Part shown: piece after piece, positions 1 through 14,663 of the stretch
Position numbering within the stretch: the stretch's first letter is position 1
Layout: each line of letters opens with the position of its first letter
Assembly (NCBI GenBank): GCA_013397865.1
Contig: VZTI01001048.1
Coordinates: 4,482,936 to 4,546,935 of the forward strand
Length of the DNA: 64,000 bases
Reading direction: 5' to 3'
Source: Struthidea cinerea
Taxonomy: Eukaryota > Chordata > Aves > Passeriformes > Corcoracidae
Translations under genes and position numbers: made by a program
Notes under the pieces: generated by a model
The model's database searches: none
The model's input: the letters and a program-made list of their open reading frames with translations, nothing else
What the model was told of the DNA's origin: nothing

Positions 1-835
1 GAGTTTACATATATGGGCTACAAAGGCACCACAATTTTGAAGTGCTGATATGGCTCAGTCTCACTTTCCTAAGCAATATAGGCATTCACAGGCAGAAATG
101 TTTCACTGAGAGTCACTGGGACTGGGACATGCGAGCACTTTACCAAATTTCTGTTCATACAACCAGTCTGCATTTTTCGTTTTCTTTAGACACTACATGT
201 TTTACTGAACCTTTCCTAATTCTTTGTTGAAGTAAGCAGAAACAGTGGTTGTATGTACTTGGAAGTTTGAAAACCAGACAAATAGTCTTTCTGCTAATGC
301 CAGCCTTGTTAGAGTCACTGTTAAGTCAAAGTATATGGAAGTTCAGAATGCAGAAATGTATTTAGCATGTTAATACACCAGAATTTTTCAACTCTCAATT
401 AATGAAGCTGATACTGAAAATCTTTATACAATGCATGTTATTCTAACTTGTACTGCATACAATATATGTCACAAACAATAATGCAATTAAGTCTCACTTC
501 TTTGTAGTGGCACTTGGGGACTATTTGGATTAAATATAAATTTCCTAATCACCACTTCAGTGAAAAGGTTTAGCCACTGTTTTGACATGGTACAGCATAT
601 CACAAAGTATCTTGATCCTCACTTACTAGATTTACACAGCAATGTCTTGGGTAAGCAATCACAATACATAGACATCTGTTATCTTTCTTATTCAGACAGC
701 TCCAGAGGGAAATATTATTATACAGTGAGATTTTCAAAGGTAGAAAGGGAGTGAAGTTTTCAGTTGAAACTGATTTTCAGTCAGATGTCTAACTGCATTT
801 GTAGCTTCAGAAATTCTCTCATACATATTTAGGTA
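1..835. other. AT-rich intergenic sequence, no gene seen
   Basis: Short open frames only, none with a recognisable domain or flanked by convincing splice sites. I see no RNA gene or promoter here. Confidence 0.6.
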
Positions 836-917
836 GTCCTGTGAGGAGCAGGGAGTTGGACTTGATGATCCTTTTGGGTCACTTCAAATTGAGATGGTTT
901 ATGATTCTGTGATTCCA
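836..917 (+). mobile_element. CR1 LINE 3' end fragment
   Basis: The stretch carries the typical CR1 3' end: a segment like GGAGTTGGACTTGATGATCC, then a 'gggtc-ttc-aa' block, ending in the octamer-like GATTCTGTGATTCC at about 902-916. CR1 copies are usually 5'-truncated and end in such short repeats rather than poly(A). The fragment is about 80 bp and diverged, so it is an old insertion. Identification is by memory of the CR1 consensus. Confidence 0.8.
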
Positions 918-2837
918 TCCCCACCTGAGACCCTAACCCATTCTGACCAGTATCAAAAAAGGTAACAGATACATCAGGCAGTTCATCAGTGTAACGAAGG
1001 GGTCAGCAGAGAGGTAAAAAAAGAAATAAGCAGATGATTTGGGATTTATCTTCAAAAGGAAAGAAATACAAGCTAACAAGACAAAGATTTTAAAGTAACG
1101 TGATTTGTAACTCAGACACTGGTTTTTACCCATTTCTTTAAGCAAAAAACATTGTCTCACCCAATGAGATGAAAAGCAATATACCTAAATCTTCCAAAGG
1201 CCCTGTTATTTCCAGGCATTTTTTCCACAATAGTGAATTGATCAGTACTCACCTCTGACAGTGAGAAAACTGAAACTTGGAACCAAAGACAGAAACATCA
1301 TTTCATAGAAGTAAATGTCATTATTTTTAGTACCGCTGTAGCAACCACACATTAGGATTTCAATTATCAAGGAGCTTTAATTATTTGTACCTTTTTTAAC
1401 TGTCCCCAAAACCTTACACCCTTCAGACACATTCCTAATACCATCTCAGCAATCATGCCCAACGTTGCTCTAAATTGGTTAGTTTGGAAGCAGATAATCT
1501 ACTAGAACAAAGCACAGTACAAGTTAACCCTGAAAATATTTACCTAAAACCTCAGCAAGCGCCAAAGCTTCCCCTAAGTTCTGTGATGGAATTAATGTCC
1601 CAGGCCAGTCAATTTGGACATATCCACAATACACTTAAGTCCTTGCATACAAATCATTATAAAAATCAATGACATCTGTATAACACTACCTTATGCCTAA
1701 TAATAATTCTGTAGTTATTACAAAAGAGCTTTGACCAAAATTTTAAAAATTTGAAGGAAGAAAATTTTTAGATGCTTACAGGGCATAAATATCTCTTTAT
1801 AAAAGGCAGCTTGGAAGAAATCATAAAGGTTATATGAGATTTACTTAGTCTCTTTTTTTAACAAAAACTTGGTTGATGAATGTGGGAGGCACAGACATAA
1901 AGCACTTCAATTGCTGTAAGGTTTTTGATGAATAACTGTTCTTAATTCCAATTAATTAGAACAACACAGCAAACAAGTGAATTATAAATGGAGACATTAT
2001 TAAGATGAGAAGAATCTGTGGTCAGTGGTTTTTCATGTTTTCAACACTGACAAAGAAGAAAATACACAAATACTGATAAAGTTTACATGGAGAATCATGT
2101 ATTGAATCATAACAAGAACCAGTCATTTATAATAAAAGAACAGATATTAAAAAGCCAAATCACAGATCTTGAGCACCTCCTTTTTGACAGGATTAAATAC
2201 TGACACACTTGTCTCTCTTCCTCCAGAGGACATCTAAGTGTCCCTCTTTTGAAGCAAGAAAATGGAAACTCAGTAGAAAAGAAAAACATTTCATAAAAGA
2301 GAAATACATGTGTTTACACTCCCAAAAGGATTGTGGAATTCTTTCTTTTTGACAGTTTCTTAAAAACAGAGAAACAAGCATGCTTCTACAAGTAAAATTA
2401 GTAAAGCAGAACATGGGATATGCTTTCCTTAAATAACAGCAAAACAATTGAACCAATTTTTCACATCTTCAGTGCAGAACAAAGAAGTGTGACAGTTTGC
2501 TGGGAGGTCACAGAACACCTGATATACTCATCTATATAGGATACTGTTGGGCAGAGTGATTACTACTATATACAGATCTAGAGGGTTCCCTGTTGTCAGG
2601 CAGATTGCTGTTGAGAATTTTAGGATGCTTAGAGTAGTTAATTAAAGAGAAGCACTGGGAGCATTGCAAGGCTATAAATTCCTCCCTCATAGCTTATGGG
2701 GCTCAGTGCTGGAACTTTCCATATGGCTGTTTTTAACTGGCATAAACTTGTTTTGACCTTAACCAGCATTTTAGACTAACATTACACAGGGCGAAGAGAG
2801 AAAAGGCGGGGAGATGTTATTAGGCAAAGAGGCTTGC

Positions 2838-2872
2838 ATATATATGCAATTATATATATACGTATATAATGG
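2838..2872. repeat. AT-rich palindromic low-complexity tract
   Basis: Alternating AT dinucleotides with interspersed TATATATGCA and ACGTATATA form imperfect palindromes. This looks like low-complexity DNA, not a regulatory site. Confidence 0.6.
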
Positions 2873-5800
2873 CAAGAACAGTACTCCTTATTTATCCACT
2901 GGTATGTTAAAAAATTCAAAGCAAAGACAACATGGCATTTTATAATCTAACTGTTCTACAAGAACATAAATTAATACACATCTTGCAATCAAACCAGCAA
3001 GCACTTGAAGAACAGGTTTGTTGTATCTGTAGCTATCAAATATCATAAAACATAAATTAACGAGTCTGTAGATTATTAAATGACAGTTGAGATGCCAGCT
3101 TTCCTTTTTTTATCATGGAAGATATTCCCAGGATCTGTGACATCTGTGGTGGCTAATCCCCCATAGAGAAACTGACATTAAAAGGAATTCACACTGTGGT
3201 AAAGCCATACACCATTACAATGTTAGCTATGGGTTTCCAAAGCTCTCCTGGATTCTACGCTGCAGAGCAGAACAGGAGTGAAAACTGACAAGGTTGGTTT
3301 CCACATTTGCATTGCAAACAATAGCTTTATAAACTGGGACTTTGAACTACCTCACTGTGGTGAAGATTTCCAACATCTTTCACTGGAAAAAAGAAAGATT
3401 GCTACACACCACTGTTCTCATATGGTGTCCTGAATATCTTGCATCTTTCAAGAAAAATTTCTTTTCAATTGCTACCTGTGTCATTTTCAGCATTAAATGT
3501 GATTCTTTAAAAGTCTGATAAAAATGGGAAGATATCACTATGAAATATCACTGTAATCTCTCCAAACAAATTGTGCAACTGACAAATGTATAGCTATTCA
3601 CAACAGCTTCTCAGAGAAAAAAAATCTCTAAGAACAAGGAATGCTCAAATCAACTTTTTGTACCACCTCATCTCAGGTAGTTAAGCACGGTCTTGCTTCC
3701 AGTCCAAAGTCATGCTCCACTGGTCTTCTGTTCCTAAATTCATTCCTGTTCTTGCTGTCTCTTATAAAACCCTCTAAGTTAACTACTTCTTTCATTTAAT
3801 TTCTGATAATGACAGTGTCATTACCTTTTGTTTTCTATCTTGTGCTTTTGGATTGCAAATCTTCTATCTCTGCATCACTTCATTCTGACTTCATCAGAGC
3901 CTTGCTGCACTGGAAGCCTTGCTGTACAAAATAGCTCAAAGTGTGACTCTTCCTTTCGGATAGAAGGTTAATGTTCAATGATTCCATCATCATTTTCTCC
4001 AAAGGGGAGAAACCCAGAAACCAGAAGATCACTTCATAAAAAAAACACTGTTTAAACTGAAATTTCATTTGTCATTTCTCCACATCAGCTGTAAACGGCC
4101 ACCTGCTTGTAAGTAGCTGGGGCAGCAATTGTAAACCAGCAACTAAACAGGGCAGGCATCAGGAAGAAAACAGGCAAGTACCCCAGAACAAACTGTGTCA
4201 GTGAAAACAGAACTGCTACGGAACCCAGCTGCATTTGCATCCAACATTTGCCTCTGCTAGAAAGATTTGAAATAGGAAGCTATTTCTGCTCCATTACATT
4301 TAGAAATAAAACTTCTAAAAGGGACATGACCTTTCAGGATTTCATACAAAGAACTGTAGAGCTCAAGCTCATTTACAACCCAGGACTAAGTCTTTATACT
4401 GGTATGGCAGTAACTCCACACATAAAAACATCAAAAATACTTCATTTCTACAGCATTAATCATACTTTCCGCTAGCCTTGAAACACAGCATTCTTTCATC
4501 CAAAACAGCATCCCCAAAGTAATACTACATATTTTAACTTTGCTGCTATGATGAGAATAGCAATTACTGACTATGCACATACTTTCCACTTATTTTGTAA
4601 AAATTATCCACTATTTTTAAAGCTAGCATTTTTACTGGCTTATATGATAGCAAACATATAAATGAGACTATATTCCCTTCTCATGTACGTGAAATTGCCC
4701 GCTATGTTTATCTGAATTGCAACACTCTCCCATTATTAAATATTCATATATCACTAGACCTTCATTCTTTTCTTCATTACATGAAATAGTTTTTCAATGA
4801 CTTCTTCACTGTGCCGTGTATAATATCTAGGATTAAAGCATCAATAATTAGCACTGGGGAAAGAGAAAAAAATTCAACAAAAAGTCCAAATTAATTAAAT
4901 AATTTAAATAATGGTTCAAATTACCTCAGAGGAATCACATCCAAAAAGAGGCTAACATATGATATTCTAAAAGAATATAAACAATGTAAATAAAACGCTG
5001 ACACAATTTTGTTCTCCAAGAAACATCTAAGAAAGGAGACACCAAGTCATTGGCTGGTAAACACTGTAACACCACCAGAATTACAGCTCAATCCCAGTCT
5101 ACCTCAACAAGGTTCTGTCCCATCACTCTGAACTCTTTAATCTGTATAAGCACGAAGTGAACATATTAATTGCTCCTCAGAAATACTGGACCTGCTGAGC
5201 ACAGTGACAGTCTCAGGGAACTGGTGGTCCCTGAAATCACCTGTCTCAGTGCACATAAACACAACAGCAACCCAATGCAATGCTGCACTTTCGATTTACT
5301 CTGGATTTCATTTATTTTTAACCCAAGCACATGACAGATCACACAAGCACAAATCTATGGACAAATAAAGCCATCTAAGTGTCAAGAGCTTTAGACTTCT
5401 ATTAGGAGCTGATATAAATCACATTTTGAGACACTGAAAATACAATTAGGTAAACGTACAGGAAAATATTCTGAGCAATAGCATCACAAAATATAAAAAT
5501 TTGTAGCTCCACTCTGGTTTGCATTTAGATGGCAGGATATTCTGGATAAGGACCATCTTTCTGTGGGTAAATATAACACCTAGCACAATGAGCCCTTGAC
5601 TTATATAGTGACAAAGCAGCTACCAGAGCACACATCAGACAGACAACCTTTTACTTGTTATATTCTAATGTTAACTGAAGCAAAACAATAGGGATATCAA
5701 AATCCATAAAAAAATATCTGAGAGTTTTCACATGAAGACGAGATCCAACACGCTGCTAATCTGGTCTGATAATCACAAAGAATAAGAAGTTGTGAATTCT

Positions 5801-7780
5801 AGATGATAGTATGTGAATATAGATCCACAAAGTATATTTTCCCAACTACTAAGAAAATGTGCATCTGACTATGAACTAAGACAATGAAATATGGAACTTC
5901 AGTTCCACTTAGAAGCAGTAGTTCCTATATTATCAAATTTGAAATCATGTCAGATACCCTTGCATTTATATCCAAATCTCAGCATTTCTAGAGAATCAAT
6001 GATGACCTAAATGCTGAATATTACGATCAAATAAAATGAGTCCAAAAGGAGATAGCACAATCCTGACATTCCCTGTACATAGAAGCCTCCCAGTCATCTT
6101 CCCAAGGTCCTTAGGTGCATGAACAGGCGCTTGAGGTCTTCAATGGCTTCATGGATAAATCATTGTTTTACTGAAGATCAGGCAGCTCTCCAGGAGGAGG
6201 GGTTGACTTAGTGGTGGTCTTCTAAACTGTCTGCAGGCTGGCAGGTACTGGAGACACGTGACATTATGAGAAAAGCTCAATGGCCTTTTCTTATGGTAGC
6301 AGCCAAGGGAGGCACCCACCATTCCCAGCAGCCTTAAAGTTCTAGGAGTTGGGCCAGGTGGACTGAGGTTTTCCTTCACATTTGAATGCTAAAATCAGCC
6401 TGAAGATTTTTGGCAGTCACATCCAACTATACAAAGGCAACTTGAAGCAGCCAGAGGCAAAAAAAAAGTAGGCGGCTGGAAAGTCAAGGGCACAGGAAGA
6501 AAGGCGTGGTAATATATCCCTATGAGAAAGTAGGAGAGCAAGTGCACTCTGAAACAAAGGACTAGGAACTACAAGCCAAGAAATTATTTGCTGTTGTTTG
6601 ATCCCTTCCATGTTTAGATAAGCAGTACTATAGGTATTGTCTGTGAATAAGGAACTGCTTTTATGTGTCTTCTCACATGAAAATTTCTTCTGTTAGCAAA
6701 AACAATCTGTAAAACCCTAAACAAGTAATAAAGCTCTTTAGCTATTAATAGCCTGCATTTATAAAGTACCAGTTGTCATCAAGAATACTCAGTGTACCAG
6801 TCACTACCAGAGCAACAGACCCATCGTTAAATATCCAGCAAATGGTCGTATGAATAGTAAAGGACAGTGAAACAGAAATCTGCATTTGGCTAAAAATAAA
6901 TAGGGAAGAAAGAATATGACCAAATTTACTATGGACACCAGAAAGTTCTACATCTCTGTTTTAGAATATGCTCTTCCTAAGTACCCATGTACATTGCAAA
7001 CAACATCTACACGTTCTAATGCATTTAGATAATTTATTTTAAAAGAGTAATGTGATTTGCCATAGCACCTGCAGTAGATGCAACACAGAATTCACACTGA
7101 GAGGTCACTTTAGTATTTTCCTTCAGGAAAACTCTTTTATCCAGAAGATATAATTCGTTCAGTCTAGTAAGTCAGATATTTTAGGGTCTACTCACTAGCA
7201 GTGGAATTTACAAGAACTTCCCTTTTCTGCAAATGCTGCCCAATCTTCCCTCCTGTGCCTTTACATTACGTTGAGCTCTAAGGCAAGGGCCTCATCACAA
7301 AAATCCTTGTTTGGCGGGCATCCTTATAGCCTCTGCATCATGGAATGTTTGGAGCACCTGGAACTGTTGTTCTAAACTGCAGTGTCATCTTTCATTTAAA
7401 CAAATTGTTGAGTCTTTTGTATTCTTAGGGAACCACATTACCCTGGTCAAACAAAGAAGATCCATCAATTCCAGTTACACTGACCAGCAGAGTTCTACAT
7501 AACCAGTCCCCACTAATAAATATCCTTCCACCCAAAAGGATAATCAGTAGGACTAACCTGAGAGGGAAAGCTGATGTTACTCAAAAGTATTAACTAGAAT
7601 CTGTGCTAAAATGAAAAGCGACACAACAACCCAGAGGTCCAATATAGTTGCCAACATTTTTCTCTTTTATGTGTCCTCTAGAGAATGACCAAAAACTGAA
7701 CCAGGAAACCAACATAATAGCATGAACTGAAGTTTCTTTCATCAAAAATGACCCAAAATACGCTCCTGGAAAAATAAAAG

Positions 7781-7828
7781 AAAAAAAAAATTTTTTTTAA
7801 ATACCCAAAAAAAAAAAAAAAAAAAAAA
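7781..7828. repeat. A10/T8 inverted homopolymers followed by A22
   Basis: Ten A are followed directly by eight T, then a short spacer and a run of about 22 A ending in a G-rich GGTGGGGGG. It resembles a degenerate retroposed poly(A) tail but no recognisable element body precedes it. Homopolymer lengths are error-prone in assemblies. Confidence 0.7.
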
Positions 7829-10800
7829 GGTGGGGGGAGGAACTTGTCTTCCCATACTACTGCTAAATCTCTGGGTTAAAAATCCATGCAAATCTAATTC
7901 AATGAAGAAATGTGATGAAAATGAAATTAATGTACTTTTGCACATTTGAGGATTTGGAAGAATCCCCCTTTCTTTTGAACATATGAAATGAAAAGATCCA
8001 CAACACCCAGAAGGCTGTGAATAATTATTTTTACTAACAGGACTGCCAGAAATTTTTAAACACTTACTAAGCACAAGATTTCAAGATTAAAAAAAATTAA
8101 CTTTTAAGTTTTTTTCCCCAGATTCCTTTCCTCAACAGACTTCACATAAAGAACTTATTTCAATTTTCCCCTCTATTAAAAATAAATGACATTAATAAAG
8201 CCAAAGAGGAGGCATTTCTATTCATCTAAATTCTGCAAGGAAGCATATTTATACAGATGGATTTGGAAGTGAACAGCACAAATCATTCAGAAGTGTGGCT
8301 GCAGTGCCTCAGGTTTGGCCTTCCTTGTGAAGTAAACAATAGACTCGATTCTGCTGTTAACTTACTGATTGCACAAGTGCCACTCCAACAGCATATTCTC
8401 ACAGCTGATACAAAATACATGTTCATCTTACTTCTTGCGAACTTTCAGTAGCTGAAGCTCTGTATCACTCAGTGGCAAATGAAGGCTACAGCACAGAACT
8501 CAGAATTATTTATAATGAAAGCCAACAGAGAGCTCAAATTCTTCTGTTGTTTGCACTGAAGTAATCCTAAAGTAACTTGATTTCTAAAACAAAATTGAGT
8601 TTTGATCTAAAATACTCCAGGAGTTGTGCTAACAATTAACTGTAAAAGAGTGAAATAGTCTTTTTGCCCTTGTGGGCTAAGCTATATTCTTCCAAGGAGG
8701 AAACATTTGACTGTTTATGAACTATAGCATTCCTGAGGGGAAACCATCTATCCTATCTGTTTTGCTCTTCTCTCTTGCTGATCAGCAAGTATTTCTATCA
8801 ACCTGTGATCTCTAGCACATGTTGATGTGGGCTGCAAAATCCCCAACCACCAAGACTGACAAGGATTCAAGTATTTTTAACCTTTGTAAAACATGATCCC
8901 AGTTCTTTTACATGGTAGCCAAGATGGTGGCATAACAAAAACAGCAGCTCATCCTTGCTGCAAAGGGCCTGGAATTTCATCTTCACAGAATAAGCTTTCT
9001 TGGTATAAGGAAAATAACAGAAAGCCTATGGTCAATGCTGTTTCTAATACAAAGAGGTTTGTAAGCTATTAACAGAGTCTTTCAGACTCTAACTGAACAG
9101 GTTTAATCAGCTGTCTGTTGGCTAAAAGAGGTCATCACATTTACACCCTTACTCCCTAATTTAGCCGAATTAAGCCATGTGCTTTCTTCTTTGGTTATAG
9201 ATGTAAAAGCCCCCAGTATCTAGCTGGCCTGTACAGCAAGACAGGCAGAACTCTGTCAGTGAATGGTTGCCAAAGAGTTTAAGAAAAAAATGTAGTCAAT
9301 ATTTAAGAATAGGCCATACAACTCTTAAAAAATGAAATGTTCTTGAAGCACATTCAAGGCAATTATTCACCCCTGTAAACCAGGTGAAAATACTGGAACC
9401 GTCATCTGGATTTCAATTCCAAATTTACTCTAGAAAAACAACTAATCTCTCTTTTTTAATCAGTTTGTGAGGTGTATAAATAAGCATCCTTGATAGAATG
9501 ATAAAGTTCTGACAGTCTGCAATAGCCTGGGGAGACTATTCAATACGTCATTGTGCTAAGGAAGCGCTGTACTTCTGTCAAATGCTTTAATACAGTGATA
9601 TTGACAGGACCAAGAGAGCCTAAGGTAAATAAATATGGTCTCCCTTTTGAGAAAGCTGTTTGCTTCATGGTATCTTCATCCTTAATAAATGCTCAGACTT
9701 GCTTTATGAGTTACACTTTTTACACAAAATAAGGATTATTTTAATCACTTCAGTGAAATACACCATGACACCTTGAGGCAAGTAAAAAGGTGTTCAGGCA
9801 CTGTTGAGTCAGGCAGCAACAAGCAGCTGTAGAACATCTGCATGTTAGTTTTAAAGACCAGAGCCTAACATAATCTTTATATATCCAAAGAACAGGATAA
9901 ACCAAGAAATTGTGATTTATCTACCTAGCAGTTTTTTCTGTATTATCTCTGCATTTGCCTACATGGGAAACTGTAGTAAAAGCAGAAAATAATCACATAT
10001 CAAGTAGAATAAAGCTGTTCTACTTCACATTCTTCAGTTTTTAGCAGATATTATCATTTCACAGAACAGGCTGTTACTTTTTGCTTATATTTAGTGTTAT
10101 ACGTCTTTCAAGATCATGTACTGAGCAACAATCTAAAATAAATTAATACACTCAGCAAGAGATGAAAGAAAACAAAAATAATGAAGAGGCAACATGGTGT
10201 AATACTTGTTATAAAATAAAGAGTTTGTGAGATCAGAGGGAGGAAAAAAATCAGCGTAGCTACAGGTTTAGGTGAGACTTGGGGTCAGACTCTACCTGTA
10301 CTTTAATCATTCTTTTTCAACAGCACTGCAGCCCCAGCACATAATGTGTGCTTAAGACAAGCCACCTGTGTAATTGGAGATGTTCTATCCTACCCCGGCT
10401 CCCTGTCCATAGTGGGCCTCTGTGCCTCAGCTCTGACCTTAACTCCTCATTCAATCACTCCTTGGCAAAACTGATTAAATATGGAGCATCTTAATGGACT
10501 ATTGCTTATACTAACTTCATCCTTATTGTATAGTATATAAAAATACAAATTAAAATAGCTAAACCATGTGCAGGAAATACCATTAAGTATTCTAGTATAT
10601 TAAAGCCATTAAGAATTTCATGCAAGAAATCTCAAAAATTGCACAACAGAATTGCACATACTCCTTTCACTTCCTACCCCAGCAAAGTAAGAGCAAATAT
10701 CACAGCCAACATTGCACATACAATTCTGCATTTGAATTCTGAACCCTGACTCTTAAAGTCAGGCTTAACTGCTATCTTGAGCTGGGAGGACAGTCATTAA

Positions 10801-13800
10801 CATTACTAGTTTTGTCTGTACTCCTTCATTGTTTACCCCCAAGGCACCATGGGAGTCTGTAGTTGACCACCAGGGGACAAGGCAGAAAGCTGTTAAAATG
10901 GAAGCTTTTGTAAATCTTAGGTAGAGTGCCTCCTACCGTTTCTGTGGTGATACAGCAAACCAAAAATGTGCCTGCAACACAGACCAACAAAAAGCTCTAC
11001 AGAGATTGTAAGTTAATAGTGCCCACATCATTTCTGTCTCCATTGCTGTTCTGTTAGATGCACAAATACAGGACCAAAATACCATTCTGGTACAGATCTT
11101 TATAGGTACTGACTATGCTTTTACCTTGTCTCATCTGTGTGTACTCACACCAAGCACAAAGCTACTGATTTCTGTTCCTTTTGGCCATGATGTTGGCCTA
11201 GCAATATACATCTGGAAAATCTTTTCGTTTTCACCATATTACCCACTGCTGCACCAGAATTATTCCCTTCCCATGTTTTACATCCCATATTACGTCAGAA
11301 TAATAATGAATCAAATCAAAACACAGAATGACAGTGTTTACCTGATGTGAACATGCTCTGAGAGTGAAATTAGACTTGCTAAAATGCACATGCATAAAAC
11401 TCTCATCTTTTATATACATCATCTAATGTTCTTAAAAATATGTAAGTACATATTACGAACAAAGTGTAGTTCAGCACAAAATGAAACCATGCTGGACCTG
11501 CTACAAGTTCATTGTCCAACAAAATTAGCTTTTACTTGTTGTGGGAACACATCTTGCATCATAATTTCAGGCTTATGGATTTTTTGCTACTTTGTCATGT
11601 CTTTCCTCATCAAGCTTTTCTTGATGGTTTTTCCACAATTAACAGAACTCCAAATTTTCCAATTATCTGTGAGTTTTGTCTCCATTTGCTCCACGTACCA
11701 GGACATGCTTAACTATTGCCCTTCTTCCTAAGCAATTTCTTCTTAAACCTTGCTATTTTCATCCATGTCTTCCCTGAATAAAGTCCGTGAAACAAAATCA
11801 TTTTAAGCATATTACCTGTCAATTTTCAGTCATTGGTGTGTAAACCTATTTATCTTCTTTTGGTTGCTCAAGTGAGTGGTAAATTGAGTCAGTAAATTGA
11901 TCATGAGATCCTAGCACTTTCTAAAAAATACAATTAGACTGTTAGGAATTTAATGATCTTGCAACCTACTGGTGAAAACTCTCATTTAAATTACAGTCTT
12001 GTTAACTTCTTCCTTCACTCTAGTAAATCCAAACATATTAACGGGGGGAAGAAAATGAAATAATACAAATTATACATAGATATGTTAAAACAGTATTCAT
12101 CAGTATTTCAGTTAAATATCCCCAAACAATCATTCAGAATGTTTTTGATATTAACATCTTTAATCATTTTGCATACACGTAGAATAGATCCTATGACATT
12201 TTGACTTCAGCATTTTGTTAAAAACAGCAACAAGAAAAAAAAAGATGTTTCAGTAAATGTTATCATAAAATATTGATTTTAATTTAAACAAAAAATAAGC
12301 AACTCGACCAGCAATCAAAACATTAAGACTAAGAAAAACACTGTAAACTTCATCTTACTTTATCCTGCAATGCTTCTCAATAATGTTTGTTTATAGCAAG
12401 AAAAATAAGTATTACAATGTGCTAGATAAGAACATTTTAGGATGATTAAATAAACCTAGTGCTATTTTATCTTTAAAAAGAGATCAGACTTGCAAAGAAA
12501 TACTCATTAGTAATTTGAAAACCATGTTATGCTACACTTGCATTTAATAAGGTAATGATTTACATTTATGCAGTACCTTTTATCCCAAAGCAATTTACAA
12601 TTTACAGCCAGAGATTATCACTTCATCTCCAGTGGAACTCAGCAACTGCGAAGTGTTGCTCTGTACTATAAAGCACAAATTCTGGTAGGTAACAATAAAT
12701 ATAAGGTTTCAGTTGAATAACTGTGACCCTTATATTTATGCCTCCAATTAAATCAAACAAAAACATTAAATTATTTTTCTGAAGTTGCATTGCCCTCTTT
12801 ACCTACCATCCACTTGCAAAATGAGAAACAGGTTCTACAAGAAGCAGAAGAACATTTGCCCATTATAGATTATCTAAAACTCAGCAATATAGCTGGTCCA
12901 GCAAGGATTTTGATCGTGCCACCTAAGATGTGGGTAGAACTTCTTCCTGAACTGCTTCCTATGAACAACAGTATTTAGGAATAGCTTGGGATCAGAAATC
13001 ACATTTAAAAATACCTCTGATGTTCAGACATGTCAATATTGAGAACGTTTAAGAGAAAAAATTATAGATATACAAAGCATTCAAAACCTAACAAGTTTGC
13101 CTTTATCCACTAGAATAATCATATTACCTTAAAACAAGTTGTATACTTCCATTTTCTGTGAATTTACTCTCTGGAATGCACACTTTCAGCTTATAACCTG
13201 CATTAACAAAGATGAAGAATTGCTCCTTTAAAAAACAAAGAAACAAAACAAAAAGCATTGAAGGCAAGAAGTTATATGACTAAAAATACATTGGTTTTAG
13301 GGTAAAAACACTGGCTAGCTTGCTCGGAGGTTAAAGAAAATCAGTTTTGCTTCTCCAAGAAAATTTGGCATGAGTGTAACTATGACTGAAATTCAGGCTT
13401 TCCTGTACAGAAAAACAAGGACGTGAATGAAATGGACAGAAAGTATAAAACACTGATAAATCTGAAAACACCTTCTTGTCCAATCAGCCTGTGGAACCAC
13501 CTGACATGAGATATGGTGAAAACCAAAACATGAGCCTAAAATTTCAGACACCAGTGGATCATTTCATCCTCAGCACGCAAGCCAAGTCCTTCAAGAAATA
13601 AATGTTCAACACTGGGATGTAAAGTCCAGACTTGATCACACCACCACACGTTTAAGTTGCCTAATGCAACTCCATGTAAACTTTCATAACATGTTAAGCA
13701 ATTTTTAGTATTTGTAGTCTCCTTTGGAGACATGATGACCACAAAGGTGAAAGAAGAGTTAAACCTACATAAAAAGTCCATTTCAGTTCCAGGATCAGAT

Positions 13801-14563
13801 TCTGATTCTTGCCCTGGGGCCTCCAGAGGGCTGTTGTTCAGTTGACCTTCTACCAGAGTGGCGAGAAGGAAGACACTGCAACAAGAGGCATCTCTCTAAG
13901 AACCTGTTGGTGACAGAACCAGACAGATCACTGACCTGATTGAGTTCATTTCACAGGATACAGAAAAGTCCTACAAGAAGTGGCCATATTGTCATTTCCA
14001 TGTTTTAAATTAATAGAAAGAACAAGTAAAGCACTAATTGATCATCTACTGTGAAAAGATCTGGAGAAATACTTAAAGCACCAACGTGAATACCCTGTCA
14101 GAATAAATTAAAAAACATGCATTTCTATATATATCTCAGAGTAAATACTTCATGCAGTATGACAAGGCCATTTTGAATTGATCACATCCAGCTCTTCTCG
14201 GACGCTCATGCATAAACACTTGCCACAACAACATTAATGAGCAATGACATAAGGAATTTTGGTCTAACCAAACAGACTCCATCTGAACAGTTACATGCTT
14301 AAACCCTTAAACTCCTTCCCCATCTCCCGTAAGCAAATGAGGGGTTTTTTTTCTTTAAAGGTAAAAAGATTGATCATCTAGTTGCCATTTAGTACACTTT
14401 TTTTCAGCAAACCCACTCAACAGAAGTGCAGTTTAATAAACAGAAGCTTAATAAAGCTACAGTGGAGCCATGTTCCTCCTCACAGATTGCATCCACCTCC
14501 CCTCTCATTCCACACCAGGCTAGTTATACGCAAAGACTTTGAAAGAACTAAAATTGGTTCAGA

Positions 14564-14663
14564 GTTCTAGTAAATCAACCTAGCCAGAAAAATCTCTCAC
14601 AGTTTTCATTTAAGTTCTAATAAATCAACCTAGCCAGAAAAATCTCTCACAGTTTTCATTTAA
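14564..14663. repeat. 50-bp tandem duplication (two copies)
   Basis: The unit beginning GTTCTAGTAAATCAACC occurs at 14564-14613 and again at 14614-14663. The two copies differ at one base (TAG against TAA early in the unit). Such near-identity indicates a recent local duplication. No coding frame is involved. Confidence 0.95.

Noticed and set aside
10863..10882. GACCACCAGGGGACAAGGCA as a CTCF site
   Set aside because: It matches the left half of the motif but lacks the GGCGC part, so it falls short of the promoter-edge site.
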